NCBI RefSeq assembly: GCF_030758295.1
Contig: NZ_CP132335.1
Location: 186,001 to 250,000, forward strand
Source: Pararhizobium sp. IMCC21322
GTDB lineage: Bacteria > Pseudomonadota > Alphaproteobacteria > Rhizobiales > GCA-2746425
DNA: 64,000 nt
Direction: 5' to 3'
How positions within the stretch are numbered: position 1 is the first letter of the stretch; each line of letters begins with the position of its first letter. Both the position numbers and the translations under genes were made by a program. The notes beneath the pieces are model-generated. The model was not told the DNA's origin, made no database searches, and was given only the letters and a program-made list of their open reading frames with translations. Shown here one piece after another: positions 17,068 through 25,750 of this stretch.

Positions 17068-17468
17068 AATACCCTCCGAATGGCGTTCGCGGCTCGATGA
17101 TAAAGCTCTTTGGGCGAAAAACAGACCCGTATTTTGTCCTGACAACAGGAATCATGGTTTGGATCGGGGTGATTTTTCCGCCATGCACGGCGAATTCCCC
17201 TTATTTTTCAAACACAGCTTTGTCACATCGATACACAGGGTTGTGAGGTGTTTCTGTATTTCTGTGAGGTCGATTTTGGCGATCCGCAGAGTTCTGCGGT
17301 TTGGCTCTGCCGGTCTCACGCGTCTGTGAATGTTCAGGTTTCGCGAACGAATTGTCGCTGTTTAAATCTCAGAACTTCTTCCTTAAATCCAACTCATCGA
17401 GAGGCCAACACCACTCGCAACAAACAAAACAAGACGACAACCGAAAATCAACAATAAGGAATAATAAA
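17068..17468. other. Divergent intergenic region upstream of the peptide repeat array
   Basis: 401 bp between the DUF1993 gene and the first peptide gene. It contains a small hairpin (CCGCA/TGCGG at about 17286-17301) and a purine-rich AAGGAATAATAAA leader directly before the first ATG, which is shared by all three peptide genes. No other gene was seen. Confidence 0.45.
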
Positions 17469-17630
17469 ATGACTTTTCGTAAAATCGCAGCACCAATCCT
17501 GATCCTCGGCTCCATCGCACTTGGCGCATCTGCAGCTTCTGCAAATGTCTACAACCCAGCCAATGACAGCTCACCCGATGCCATGACACCAGGTTACACT
17601 GGTCTGGCTAAAGACCTGTACGGCAAATAA
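17469..17630 (+). CDS. Secreted 53-residue peptide, copy 1
   Basis: The peptide has a typical signal sequence (MTFRKIAAPILILGSIALGA then SAASA, cleavage likely before NVY) and a mature part of about 28 residues, NVYNPANDSSPDAMTPGYTG followed by LAKDLYGK. AAGGAATAATAAA precedes the start. It is the first of three tandem copies with a 277-bp period. Copy 1 differs from copies 2 and 3 in one residue (Tyr51 against Ser51). No family is recognised; an exported structural or signalling peptide is possible. Confidence 0.8.
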   Translation: MTFRKIAAPILILGSIALGASAASANVYNPANDSSPDAMTPGYTGLAKDLYGK

Positions 17631-17745
17631 GCCAGACACACTCTCCACCGGATGCCGATTGTCTCTCTGCACCCCTCCCTGACAGATGAGATGACCGGCA
17701 ACCGGAACACCAAACAAACGTCAAGCAAGAACAAGGAACAATAAA

Positions 17746-17907
17746 ATGACATTTCGTAAAATCGCAGCACCAATCCTGATTCTCGGCTCCATTGCACTGG
17801 GCGCATCTGCAGCTTCTGCAAATGTTTACAACCCGGCCAATGACAGCTCACCTGATGCCATGACCCCAGGTTACACTGGTCTGGCCAAAGACCTGTCCGG
17901 CAAATAA
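17746..17907 (+). CDS. Secreted 53-residue peptide, copy 2
   Basis: Same length and frame as copy 1, with 10 base differences in the coding part, nine of them synonymous and one changing Tyr51 to Ser. Against copy 3 there are six differences, all synonymous. That pattern shows the reading frame is under protein-level selection. AAGGAACAATAAA precedes the ATG. The 115-bp spacer before it is nearly the same as the spacer before copy 3. Confidence 0.8.
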   Translation: MTFRKIAAPILILGSIALGASAASANVYNPANDSSPDAMTPGYTGLAKDLSGK

Positions 17908-18022
17908 GCCAGACACGCCCTCTACCGGATGCCGATTGTCTCTCTGTTCTCCTCCCTGACAGATGAGATGACCGGCAACCGGAACACCTGACAAACGTCA
18001 AGCAAGAACAAGGAATAATAAA

Positions 18023-18184
18023 ATGACATTTCGTAAAATCGCAGCACCAATCCTGATCCTCGGCTCCATTGCACTGGGCGCATCTGCAGCTTCTGCAAAT
18101 GTATACAACCCAGCCAATGACAGCTCACCCGATGCCATGACCCCAGGTTACACTGGTCTGGCCAAAGATCTTTCCGGCAAATAA
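18023..18184 (+). CDS. Secreted 53-residue peptide, copy 3
   Basis: Encodes exactly the same peptide as copy 2 (signal sequence ending SAASA, mature end LAKDLSGK) with six synonymous differences. It ends the array; after its tandem TAA TAG stops the sequence no longer matches the spacer of the first two copies. Confidence 0.8.
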   Translation: MTFRKIAAPILILGSIALGASAASANVYNPANDSSPDAMTPGYTGLAKDLSGK

Positions 18185-18416
18185 TAGCTGGAAGAACGCA
18201 ACAGATACGCTTTGTTGCGGCAAGGATCTCGTCGCCTAACGCGCCCCCTAAGCAGGGCGACGGGATCTGAGCTTAACGGCTCACAAACACCACCGACCAC
18301 AAGGCCGCCAATAACAAAAATAAAATGGCCAATGGTTGGGTGATGCGGGCCACAAAAGCTCCACCTTCAAAGCCTCCCGATACCCATCGGCGGGCTTTCT
18401 TCTTTTGGGGAAGGCT

Positions 18417-19739
18417 TCAGTATAAAAGCCGGACGAGCGCCAGCGTAATAATCGGAAAGCTCAGTAAGATTCCAACCCGCACAATATCAGTCAGCACGAA
18501 TGGCAAGACGCCGCGATAGGTCACAGACATCGGCGTACTCTTATCCATGGAATTGATGACAAACAGATTCATGCCCACAGGCGGTGTGATCAGTCCGACC
18601 TCCACCACAATCAGCACCAAAATGCCAAACCACAGAGCAAACTCCTCGGTGGTCATGCCGAAATCCAGCCCGGACACAATCGGGAAGAAAATCGGTACCG
18701 TGAGCAGGATCATCGACAGGGAATCCATCACGCAGCCAAACAACAGATAGAGCACCAATATGCTCAACAAGATGGCCCAGGCATTGATGTCCTGTTCCAG
18801 CACATAATTTGCCAATTCCTGCGGCACCTGAGACAGCGCCAGAAACCCGTTAAACACCGCGGCACCCAGAATGATGAAGAACACCATGCCCGTTGCCGAA
18901 GCCGTTGCCAGAATGGCACCCTTGAGCGTCTTGAAGGTCAATCCACCATTAAAGAACGCGATCAAACCCGTGCCAAAAGCCCCGACAGCTGCAGCCTCCG
19001 TTGGCGTGAAGACGCCAAGATAAATACCACCAACCACAGCCAGAAACACCAGCAGGGCTGGCCAGACCGGCACCAGCGCCTTGAAACGCGCTCCATACGC
19101 CATGCGGTCCCGCACACCACCGGATTTGGGATCAACACGCACATAAATTGCAATGGTAATCATATAGCTCACCGCTGCCAGAATGCCGGGAATGAAGGCC
19201 GCAACAAACAGCTTGGCGATGTTCTGCTCGGTCAAAATGGCATAGATCACCAGAATGACAGAGGGTGGAATGAGAATGCCCAGCGTGCCACCGGCAGCCA
19301 GAGCGCCGGTCGACAGCGCGGGCGAATAGCCATAGCGTTTGAGTTCCGGCAGAGCCACCTGCCCCATGGTGGCCGCCGTTGCCAGAGATGACCCGCAAAT
19401 GGCACCAAACCCTGCACAAGCGCCAATCGCCGCCATGGCCACACCGCCTTTGCGATGCCCAAGCCAGGCTTCTGCAGCCTTGAACAAGGCCGTAGAAAGT
19501 CCCCCCAGCGTAGCAAATTGCCCCATCAGCAAAAACAGCGGAATGATGGACAGGGAGTAGCTGGAAAATGTTCCGTAGGTCTGGTTCTTCAACTGGGCAA
19601 ACGCCATCAGCGTCGTTCCATTGATGGCATAGCTGCCCCCCAGTCCGACCAGCAGCATCGAAAGGCCAATGGGCACACGCAAGAAAATCAGGCCAAGCAG
19701 CACCGGAAATGACCACAATCCAATTTCAAAACTGCTCAC
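18417..19739 (-). CDS. dctM: TRAP transporter large permease (DctM)
   Basis: 440 residues from GTG 19739, which overlaps the stop of the small-permease gene as GTGA. About 12 membrane segments; family motifs include FLLMGQFATLGGLS, GFGAICGSSLATAATMG and GTLGILIPPSVILVIYAILT. It forms the Na+-driven membrane unit of a tripartite periplasmic transporter with the DctQ and DctP products of this operon. The last gene of the leftward operon. Confidence 0.93.
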   Translation of the reverse strand: MSSFEIGLWSFPVLLGLIFLRVPIGLSMLLVGLGGSYAINGTTLMAFAQLKNQTYGTFSSYSLSIIPLFLLMGQFATLGGLSTALFKAAEAWLGHRKGGVAMAAIGACAGFGAICGSSLATAATMGQVALPELKRYGYSPALSTGALAAGGTLGILIPPSVILVIYAILTEQNIAKLFVAAFIPGILAAVSYMITIAIYVRVDPKSGGVRDRMAYGARFKALVPVWPALLVFLAVVGGIYLGVFTPTEAAAVGAFGTGLIAFFNGGLTFKTLKGAILATASATGMVFFIILGAAVFNGFLALSQVPQELANYVLEQDINAWAILLSILVLYLLFGCVMDSLSMILLTVPIFFPIVSGLDFGMTTEEFALWFGILVLIVVEVGLITPPVGMNLFVINSMDKSTPMSVTYRGVLPFVLTDIVRVGILLSFPIITLALVRLLY

Positions 19740-20248
19740 GCCGGCGCCTCCGAACGCACCATCTGCCTCAGACTGCGCAGCAAACAGAACCCTGCAATAA
19801 GTACGAAGACCAGCGCACCCGCCAGCGATGCCGCATAAGCCCACCACAGCGGAAACTGAAGAATGAAAGTGGTCTCTCCGTAACGGGTTTTATCGAGCGT
19901 ACCCAGATAATGCTGCCGGAACAGCAATACGGCCACGCCAAACATCAGCAACTCAATCGTCACATCCAGCACCTGGTTGATACGCGTTGGCAGAAATTGG
20001 GTCAGTATTTCCACACTGGCGTGCCCTCGGTTAAGCTGACACCAGGGCAGGAAGGTAAATATGGCAAAGGCCACACCGGCTTCCACCAATTCAAAATCAC
20101 CTGGAACCGGGCCAAGCCCAAAAGGAATCAGAGCGCGTCCGCTGACGCTGGCCACAGTCAAAAGGGTCAGTAGAACGAGCACAAAACCACCCAGCAGGGC
20201 AAACAGGAAACTCAGAGCGTAAGCTGCTCGGTTCACAGCTGAATACAT
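19736..20248 (-). CDS. dctQ: TRAP transporter small permease (DctQ)
   Basis: 170 residues with four hydrophobic segments and the family pattern ELVEAGVAFAIFTFLPWCQL followed by RGHASVEILTQFLP. It starts 2 bp after the FAD monooxygenase stop and overlaps the DctM start, so all three are translated together. Confidence 0.9.
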   Translation of the reverse strand: MYSAVNRAAYALSFLFALLGGFVLVLLTLLTVASVSGRALIPFGLGPVPGDFELVEAGVAFAIFTFLPWCQLNRGHASVEILTQFLPTRINQVLDVTIELLMFGVAVLLFRQHYLGTLDKTRYGETTFILQFPLWWAYAASLAGALVFVLIAGFCLLRSLRQMVRSEAPA

Positions 20249-20250
20249 GG

Positions 20251-21522
20251 TCAGATCACTTCTGCTAGAGCAGGATCAATTATGGGCGGCCTGGCATTCA
20301 AGGCGTCAATGCTGAGACCCGTGAGGGCTTTGTAATGCGCTGCGTGATCCTGCAACTCCACATTGGATATAACAAGTTCGGGATTAACATTCTTACCCTT
20401 GCTGCGCTGCTCAACCAGTTCCATGATCTGGTCAGGGCCATTGCCACGATTGGCAAGCACGATGGCGTTGGTCGGCGCGCGTCGCTCCGCTTCATAGGCG
20501 ACCAGCGCAGCTTCACACGCCCCACGCTGTTTCAGCATTAACCCAAGAACCCTTGCATCGATGATGGCTTGCGACGCACCATTGGAACCGATTGGATACA
20601 TGGCATGGGCCGCATCCCCCATCAGCGTTGCCCGGCCAAAGGTCCATTGCGGCAGCGGATCACGGTCGACCATGGGATATTCCAGAATTTCCTGAGCGCT
20701 TCGGATCAAGGCCGGTGCATCAAGCCAGTCAAAAGACCAGCTTTCAAAGGCTGGCAGGAAATCAGCCGGATTGCCGGTCCGGTTCCAGTCTTCCTTGCGC
20801 CAGGCCTGATCCGGCGCAAACTTCAACTCGGCGATCCAGTTAATCAGCGCCATTCCGGTGACAGGGTCAGCTTTGCTGATGGGATAAGTGACAAATTTCT
20901 GATGTTCATGACCGGCCATGGCCATCGTGGCACCGTCCAGAAATGGCCGCGCGATGCTGGTACCACGCCACAGCACGGCACCGCCCCAGATTGGCGAACC
21001 TTCACCGGGATAGAATTGACCACGCAAAGCAGAGTGAATGCCATCAGCACCAATCAGAACGCTGCCACCCTCCTGCCATTGCGCCCCACCTGCTGACCGA
21101 AAATGGGCTGTCACACCGTCCTCTTCCTGATCGCATCGCAACAAAAAAGCATCGGTGACGAGGGCCTCGGCGCCCAATCGCTCGAGCACGGTCTCGAAAA
21201 GCAAACGTTGCAGATTACCGCGATGAACGGAATATTGCGGCCAGTTATTGCCTGCCGCCATGCCGCGTGGCTCGCCCCAGATGAGTTGCCCGTATTTGGT
21301 GAAATAGGTTACCTGCGACGTGCGCAAGCCAAGACCATCGAGGTCCCGCTCAAGGCCAAGATCAAACAGTTCGCGCACGCAATTGGGTTGCAGATTGATG
21401 CCAACGCCCAAAGCCTGGATGGATTGGCTGCGTTCAAAAATGCGAACTGGCAGCCCAAGCTGATGGCAGGTTAGGGCAAGCGACAGGCCGGCAATACCGG
21501 CACCGGCGATGAGAATGGTCAT
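20251..21522 (-). CDS. FAD-dependent aromatic-ring monooxygenase
   Basis: 423 residues. N-terminal dinucleotide motif ILIAGAGIAGLSLALTCHQ, ribityl-binding DG motif VLIGADGIHSALRG (about residue 160) and GD motif LMGDAAHAMYPIGSNGASQA (about 298-317) identify a class A flavin monooxygenase. The YPIGSNGASQAIIDA variant is that of the PhzS / salicylate-hydroxylase-like subgroup. It would hydroxylate an aromatic substrate with NAD(P)H and O2. It lies between the genes for the TRAP binding protein and membrane subunits, so the substrate is probably what the transporter imports. Confidence 0.88.
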   Translation of the reverse strand: MTILIAGAGIAGLSLALTCHQLGLPVRIFERSQSIQALGVGINLQPNCVRELFDLGLERDLDGLGLRTSQVTYFTKYGQLIWGEPRGMAAGNNWPQYSVHRGNLQRLLFETVLERLGAEALVTDAFLLRCDQEEDGVTAHFRSAGGAQWQEGGSVLIGADGIHSALRGQFYPGEGSPIWGGAVLWRGTSIARPFLDGATMAMAGHEHQKFVTYPISKADPVTGMALINWIAELKFAPDQAWRKEDWNRTGNPADFLPAFESWSFDWLDAPALIRSAQEILEYPMVDRDPLPQWTFGRATLMGDAAHAMYPIGSNGASQAIIDARVLGLMLKQRGACEAALVAYEAERRAPTNAIVLANRGNGPDQIMELVEQRSKGKNVNPELVISNVELQDHAAHYKALTGLSIDALNARPPIIDPALAEVI

Positions 21523-21577
21523 AGCTGGGCCATCATGGCAGGACGGGCATCAATGCACCCGCCCTGTCAAAAGAGAA

Positions 21578-22630
21578 CTACATGGAATTCTTTTCAATGA
21601 GCCCCTTGGCCTTGTCCAACAGGGCCTGACCATCAATGCCTTTTTCATCCATTTCAGAAATCCAGCGCGCAACAACAGCTTCTGCCACTGTCTGCCAGCC
21701 GGCAAGCGCATCACCATCAATCACCACAATATCATTATCGGAATCTTCCGCAATCTTGCGACCCGGCGCATCATATTCCTGCATCAGGCGGCCAGCCATG
21801 GCTGAAAATTCCAGGCCGGTATTGTCATCGAGAATGGCCTTCAGATCATCCGGCATGGCATCGTAACGCTGCTTGTTCATGGCCAGAACGAATGTGGCCG
21901 TATAAAGCGCACGATCGCCGCCAAATTCTGTGTGCGTATCAACAAGTTCGGCTATTTTCAGCGCAGGCGCCACTTCCCAGGGAATAACCGCACCGTCAAT
22001 CACACCTTTGGACAGCGCCTCGGGAATGGCAGGAACCGGCATACCCACGGGCGTTGCACCGGCCTCTTTCAGCAGATCATTGATAACCCGTGTCGGGCCG
22101 CGCAGTTTCTTGCCGCTCATATCAGCCAGACTGCGCACGCCATCGCCCTTGGAGTGAATAACGCCGGGACCATGGACCCAGGCACCCAGGATTTTGAAAT
22201 CCTTGAAATCAGCGTCTTTCATCTCGTCATCAAAAAGCTGCCAATAGGCACGCGACGCAGCTTCCGCATTTGTCATCATGAACGGCAGTTCAAAAACCTC
22301 AGCGCGCGGAAAACGGCCCGGCGAATAACCCGGCAGGGTCCAGACAATATCGACCACACCATCTCGCGCCTGATCGATCAGTTGGGGCGGTGTTCCACCC
22401 AGCGCCATTGCGGAAAAAATCTCTATTTTGATGCGCCCCCCAGAAGCCTTTTCCACGCGCTCGGCCCATGGAAACAAAATCTGCTTCGGCACATTGGCCT
22501 GGGGCGGTAAAAACTGATGCATCCGTAACGTTACATCCTGCGCAAAGCTGGCGGATGAAACGACGCCAAGTCCCGCAACAGCCATGGCCGCGGCGCCCAG
22601 AGAGTTAATCAAAAATCGGCGGTTCAGCAT
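21578..22630 (-). CDS. dctP: TRAP transporter substrate-binding protein (DctP)
   Basis: 350 residues. The N-terminus MLNRRFLINSLGAAAMAVAG contains a twin-arginine-like RRFL motif before the hydrophobic core, ending SASFA-QD, so export may use Tat. The mature protein has the DctP fold motifs WAERVEKASGGRIKIEIF, EVFELPFMMTNAEAASRAYW and MSGKKLRGPTRVI, including the conserved arginine that binds carboxylate ligands. First gene of the TRAP/monooxygenase operon. Confidence 0.92.
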   Translation of the reverse strand: MLNRRFLINSLGAAAMAVAGLGVVSSASFAQDVTLRMHQFLPPQANVPKQILFPWAERVEKASGGRIKIEIFSAMALGGTPPQLIDQARDGVVDIVWTLPGYSPGRFPRAEVFELPFMMTNAEAASRAYWQLFDDEMKDADFKDFKILGAWVHGPGVIHSKGDGVRSLADMSGKKLRGPTRVINDLLKEAGATPVGMPVPAIPEALSKGVIDGAVIPWEVAPALKIAELVDTHTEFGGDRALYTATFVLAMNKQRYDAMPDDLKAILDDNTGLEFSAMAGRLMQEYDAPGRKIAEDSDNDIVVIDGDALAGWQTVAEAVVARWISEMDEKGIDGQALLDKAKGLIEKNSM

Positions 22631-22879
22631 TAAGTGTCCTCCTCAATAGTGTCTGACTTTGGGGCAGTTGGATAATCTCCAATCCACCCATTATTTTTTA
22701 TCCCAATTTCGGCATCCCAGTTTCAGAAACTTGATTTGCATTTTCAGGACGATGCGCCTCAAGACGCTGATGCACATAACATGGCAGCAGTTTATGTAAC
22801 TATCCAGCGCTTTGTATTCCGCAATGCATTTCCAGCTTACGGGCAGGAATTCTTGGGACCGAAATTCCTGAAGTCTGCG

Positions 22880-23347
22880 TCACAATGGCAAGCCACCGCC
22901 TTCCTTGACGGTCTCCAGCACAATCGCCGTTTTGACGTTTTGCACGCTCTCATGCGGCAGCAGATACTCATTTACGAAGATTGACAGGCCCTTGAGATCC
23001 CTGGTGACGACTTTCAGCATGTAATCCATTTCGCCGGTCAGCGCATAGGCATCCATGACCTCCGGCAATTCCCCGATCAATTTGGTAAATTGCCTGGCAT
23101 TGTCGCGATTATGGGTTGATAGGGTAACAGAGATCAGATTGACCAGACCAAAGCCCAACCGTTCCCGGTCAAGCGCCGCATGATAGGCCCTGATCCAGCC
23201 CCCCTCCTCCAGCCGCACCCGTCGGCGTGCACATTGAGAAGCCGACAGATTTACCTTGTCCGACAAATCGGTATTGGACAGGCGCCCGTCATCCTGCAGC
23301 GCTACCAGTATTTTCCGGTCAAATTCATCGATGCTTGATTCCTGCAT
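22880..23347 (-). CDS. Lrp/AsnC-family transcriptional regulator
   Basis: 155 residues. The N-terminal winged helix (FDRKILVALQDDGRLSNTDL, then SASQCARRRVRLEEGGWI) is followed by the RAM ligand domain (FGLVNLISVTLSTHN, VMDAYALTGEMDYMLKVVTR). It is divergent from the 4-hydroxyphenylpyruvate dioxygenase gene with 113 bp between, so it likely controls tyrosine or phenylalanine breakdown. The shared region contains the short inverted pair TTGCG/CGCAA near 23401-23419. Confidence 0.92.
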   Translation of the reverse strand: MQESSIDEFDRKILVALQDDGRLSNTDLSDKVNLSASQCARRRVRLEEGGWIRAYHAALDRERLGFGLVNLISVTLSTHNRDNARQFTKLIGELPEVMDAYALTGEMDYMLKVVTRDLKGLSIFVNEYLLPHESVQNVKTAIVLETVKEGGGLPL

Positions 23348-23460
23348 ATTTTCCCAATGTTTGCGTTGATTTAGCCGTATACTAGCTAATACCGGTGCAA
23401 ATTGCGAGAATTACGCGCAAGTTATGCGTTATTATTGGCGTCACCAACAGGAGAATACAT

Positions 23461-24555
23461 ATGGGACCCTTTCCGCACGATGTTGTTGCCGAAATCAGCG
23501 CAGACAATCCCGCAGGAACCGACGGCTTTGAATTTGTTGAATTCGCGCATGAAGACCCAGCTGTTCTGGAAGAGCTGTTTGCAAAAATGGGCTACGCCAA
23601 AGTTGCGCGCCACAAGACAAAAGCAATCAGCCTGTGGCGGCAGGGCGACATCAATTATCTGGTCAATGGCGAACCGGGTTCATTCGGTCAGGAATTTGTC
23701 GAAAAGCATGGTCCCTGCGCGCCTTCCATGGCGTGGCGTGTGGTCGATGCAGCCCATGCCTTGCAGCACGCCCTGGCTAATGGTGCCGAAGAATACACTG
23801 GCGACGGCAAGGTGATGAACGCGCCGGCCATCATCGGCATTGGCGGATCACTTTTATACTTCATCGATGCCCATGGCGAAAAAGGCTCAGCCTACGACAC
23901 CGAATTTGAATGGTTGGGTGCCCGTGACCCAAAGCCGGAAGGGGTTGGTTTTTACTATCTCGACCATCTGACCCACAATGTGTTTCGCGGTAACATGGAC
24001 AAATGGTGGGCTTTCTACCGAACCCTGTTCAACTTCAAACAAATCCATTTCTTTGACATCGAGGGCAAACTGACGGGACTCGTCTCCAGGGCCATCACAT
24101 CACCATGCGGGAAAATCCGCATTCCCTTGAACGAATCCACCGACGACAAAAGCCAGATCGAGGAATATCTCAAGAAATACAATGGCGAGGGCATACAGCA
24201 CATAGCTGTAGGCACAGAACGTATTTACGACGCCACCGACACACTTTCTGCCAACGGCCTTCGGTTCATGCCGAAACCACCTGCCACCTATTACGATCAG
24301 TCCATTGAACGGGTGCATGATCACACTGAGCCACTGGACCGCATGAGCAAACATGGCATCCTGATTGACGGCGAAGGTGTCATTGACGGTGGCACAACCA
24401 AAATCCTTCTTCAGATATTTTCAAAAACGGTTATCGGGCCCATTTTCTTCGAATTTATTCAGCGCAAGGGTGATGAAGGATTCGGCGAAGGCAACTTTCG
24501 AGCGTTGTTTGAATCAATCGAGGAAGATCAGATCCGGCGCGGAGTCCTGACGTAA
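23461..24555 (+). CDS. hppD: 4-Hydroxyphenylpyruvate dioxygenase
   Basis: 364 residues from ATG 23461 with an AGGAG ribosome site 9 bp before. The enzyme converts 4-hydroxyphenylpyruvate to homogentisate with Fe(II) and O2 in tyrosine breakdown. Iron ligands are visible: His in YYLDHLTHNV, His in GIQHIAVGTE and Glu in GPIFFEFIQRKGDEGFGEGN, the last segment also forming the C-terminal gating helix. The usual two-domain VOC layout is complete. The rest of the homogentisate pathway is not in this window. Confidence 0.95.
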   Translation: MGPFPHDVVAEISADNPAGTDGFEFVEFAHEDPAVLEELFAKMGYAKVARHKTKAISLWRQGDINYLVNGEPGSFGQEFVEKHGPCAPSMAWRVVDAAHALQHALANGAEEYTGDGKVMNAPAIIGIGGSLLYFIDAHGEKGSAYDTEFEWLGARDPKPEGVGFYYLDHLTHNVFRGNMDKWWAFYRTLFNFKQIHFFDIEGKLTGLVSRAITSPCGKIRIPLNESTDDKSQIEEYLKKYNGEGIQHIAVGTERIYDATDTLSANGLRFMPKPPATYYDQSIERVHDHTEPLDRMSKHGILIDGEGVIDGGTTKILLQIFSKTVIGPIFFEFIQRKGDEGFGEGNFRALFESIEEDQIRRGVLT

Positions 24556-24672
24556 AAACAATAACTTGACTTTCCTGGCTTCCAGGATGCGACAAATATA
24601 CGCACCTACTCCAGGTTGAAAGCTTCCCGGGAATGGCGGAAACCTTGTCATTTCGAGGTATTTATGCCAATC

Positions 24673-24688
24673 ATTAACACCTGTTAAT
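24673..24688. promoter_or_regulatory. 16-bp palindrome upstream of outer-membrane barrel gene
   Basis: ATTAACACCTGTTAAT has perfect 7-bp arms (ATTAACA/TGTTAAT) around CC and ends 21 bp before the ATG of the next gene, a position suited to repressor binding over the start of transcription. The binder is unknown. Confidence 0.4.
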
Positions 24689-24709
24689 ATCTTTTCAGGT
24701 GGGGATTTC

Positions 24710-25672
24710 ATGAAAGATACGATTTTTCGGGCTGTCATTGGCATGGGAATTGCCTCTGCCAGCCTTATGGGTGTTTCTGGCACAGCGGCTTATGCACAGG
24801 CAGTCTCTCAGGCAGAATTAAATGAATTTGCCGACCTTAGCTTCAAGAGCAATAAAACGGCCGGGGAACGGCTCAGGTATGATATTCTGCGGGCCAAGAT
24901 AAAGGCGAACCCGCCGATCGAAGCTCTGGAAAGTGAAGATGAAGTAGACATTGCTTCAACTCAGTCACTGAAACTGCCTTACTTGGAAGTCGCTCCGGAT
25001 TTCGGGATTACGCGGCTAAGCGCGGGCATCAGATATAAAGACACTTTCTACTCCGGGCAGTCGGACAAAGCTGATGCCAGCGGAACAGCCGCTCGCGTAG
25101 GGCTTGATGTTAGATTGAATATACCGATCAATGACAATCTGGAAGTCTTCGTCGGTGGCTGGAGCTTCGCGAATTTCGGCGGCAACACTGGTCTTCACAA
25201 TGAAGAAGAGGAAGAGTTGAACCTTGGCGGCTCTGGTGGACATTACGGTATTTTAGGTTTCTCCGTAAACAACTTGATCACCGCCTATGCTGGTCTCTCC
25301 CTGCCCTTTTACGAACATTTCTGTGAATGCTTTGGTCCGGTCCAGTTCTCATTGAACCCATATATAGGTGCCCGTATCGGAACCATTGATCTGGATTTGG
25401 ATTACCAAAATGGTAACGGAAGCGATAGAGCATCTGAAAAAGAGACCTATATTGCACCTCTGGGTGGCATTGAAATAAAAGCCAGATCAGCCAGAGTGTT
25501 CGACAGCCATTTCAGCCTGGCCGCAGCCATCGGTTATCAGTTTCAGGGCGGAGCGGACGCGACCATCAAGGGTCAAGACAGTACTATAAACCCTGAAACC
25601 GGCACATTTGATTTCGAGATTGAAAACCAGCAACATTTTTATGGCAGCATCAGAGCGGGCTTTAACTTTTGA
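24710..25672 (+). CDS. Predicted outer-membrane beta-barrel protein
   Basis: 320 residues with signal peptide (FRAVIGMGIASASLMGVSG, cleavage near AAYAQA). The mature protein alternates polar and hydrophobic residues in strands separated by acidic loops (TRLSAGIRYKDTF, DVRLNIPINDNLEVFVGGWS, GAAIGYQFQGGADA) and ends in aromatic residue F (SIRAGFNF), the usual C-terminal strand for BAM-dependent insertion. Residues 25-70 form a helical N-terminal extension. No family is recognised. Base composition is more AT-rich than neighbours, which hints at recent acquisition. Confidence 0.65.
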   Translation: MKDTIFRAVIGMGIASASLMGVSGTAAYAQAVSQAELNEFADLSFKSNKTAGERLRYDILRAKIKANPPIEALESEDEVDIASTQSLKLPYLEVAPDFGITRLSAGIRYKDTFYSGQSDKADASGTAARVGLDVRLNIPINDNLEVFVGGWSFANFGGNTGLHNEEEEELNLGGSGGHYGILGFSVNNLITAYAGLSLPFYEHFCECFGPVQFSLNPYIGARIGTIDLDLDYQNGNGSDRASEKETYIAPLGGIEIKARSARVFDSHFSLAAAIGYQFQGGADATIKGQDSTINPETGTFDFEIENQQHFYGSIRAGFNF

Positions 25673-25695
25673 TGGTTTATGCACAACCAAACAAC

Positions 25696-25724
25696 AAGAG
25701 CCGGCTTTTTCAGCCGGCTTTTTT
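25696..25724. terminator. Rho-independent terminator
   Basis: AGCCGGC/GCCGGCT stem with a 7-nt loop followed by TTTTTT, 24 bp after the barrel gene. On the other strand a run of A/T also flanks the stem, so it may stop the leftward secA transcript as well. Confidence 0.9.
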
Positions 25725-25750
25725 ATGTCTGTCTTTCAGGAAATAAATTC

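Larger units (their letters stand above)
17469..18184 (+). repeat. Tandem triplication, 277-bp unit
   Basis: Each unit holds a 162-bp peptide gene plus a 115-bp spacer; starts at 17469, 17746 and 18023 are exactly 277 bp apart. Both spacers contain ACCGGATGCCGATTGTCTCT and CTCCCTGACAGATGAGATGA and end with GTCAAGCAAGAACAAGGAA, so every copy has its own leader. The third copy lacks the spacer after it. Confidence 0.9.

Noticed and set aside
17469-18184. Direct repeats that might be taken for a CRISPR array.
   Set aside because: Unit length is 277 bp, the units code for protein and there are no variable spacers or cas genes.
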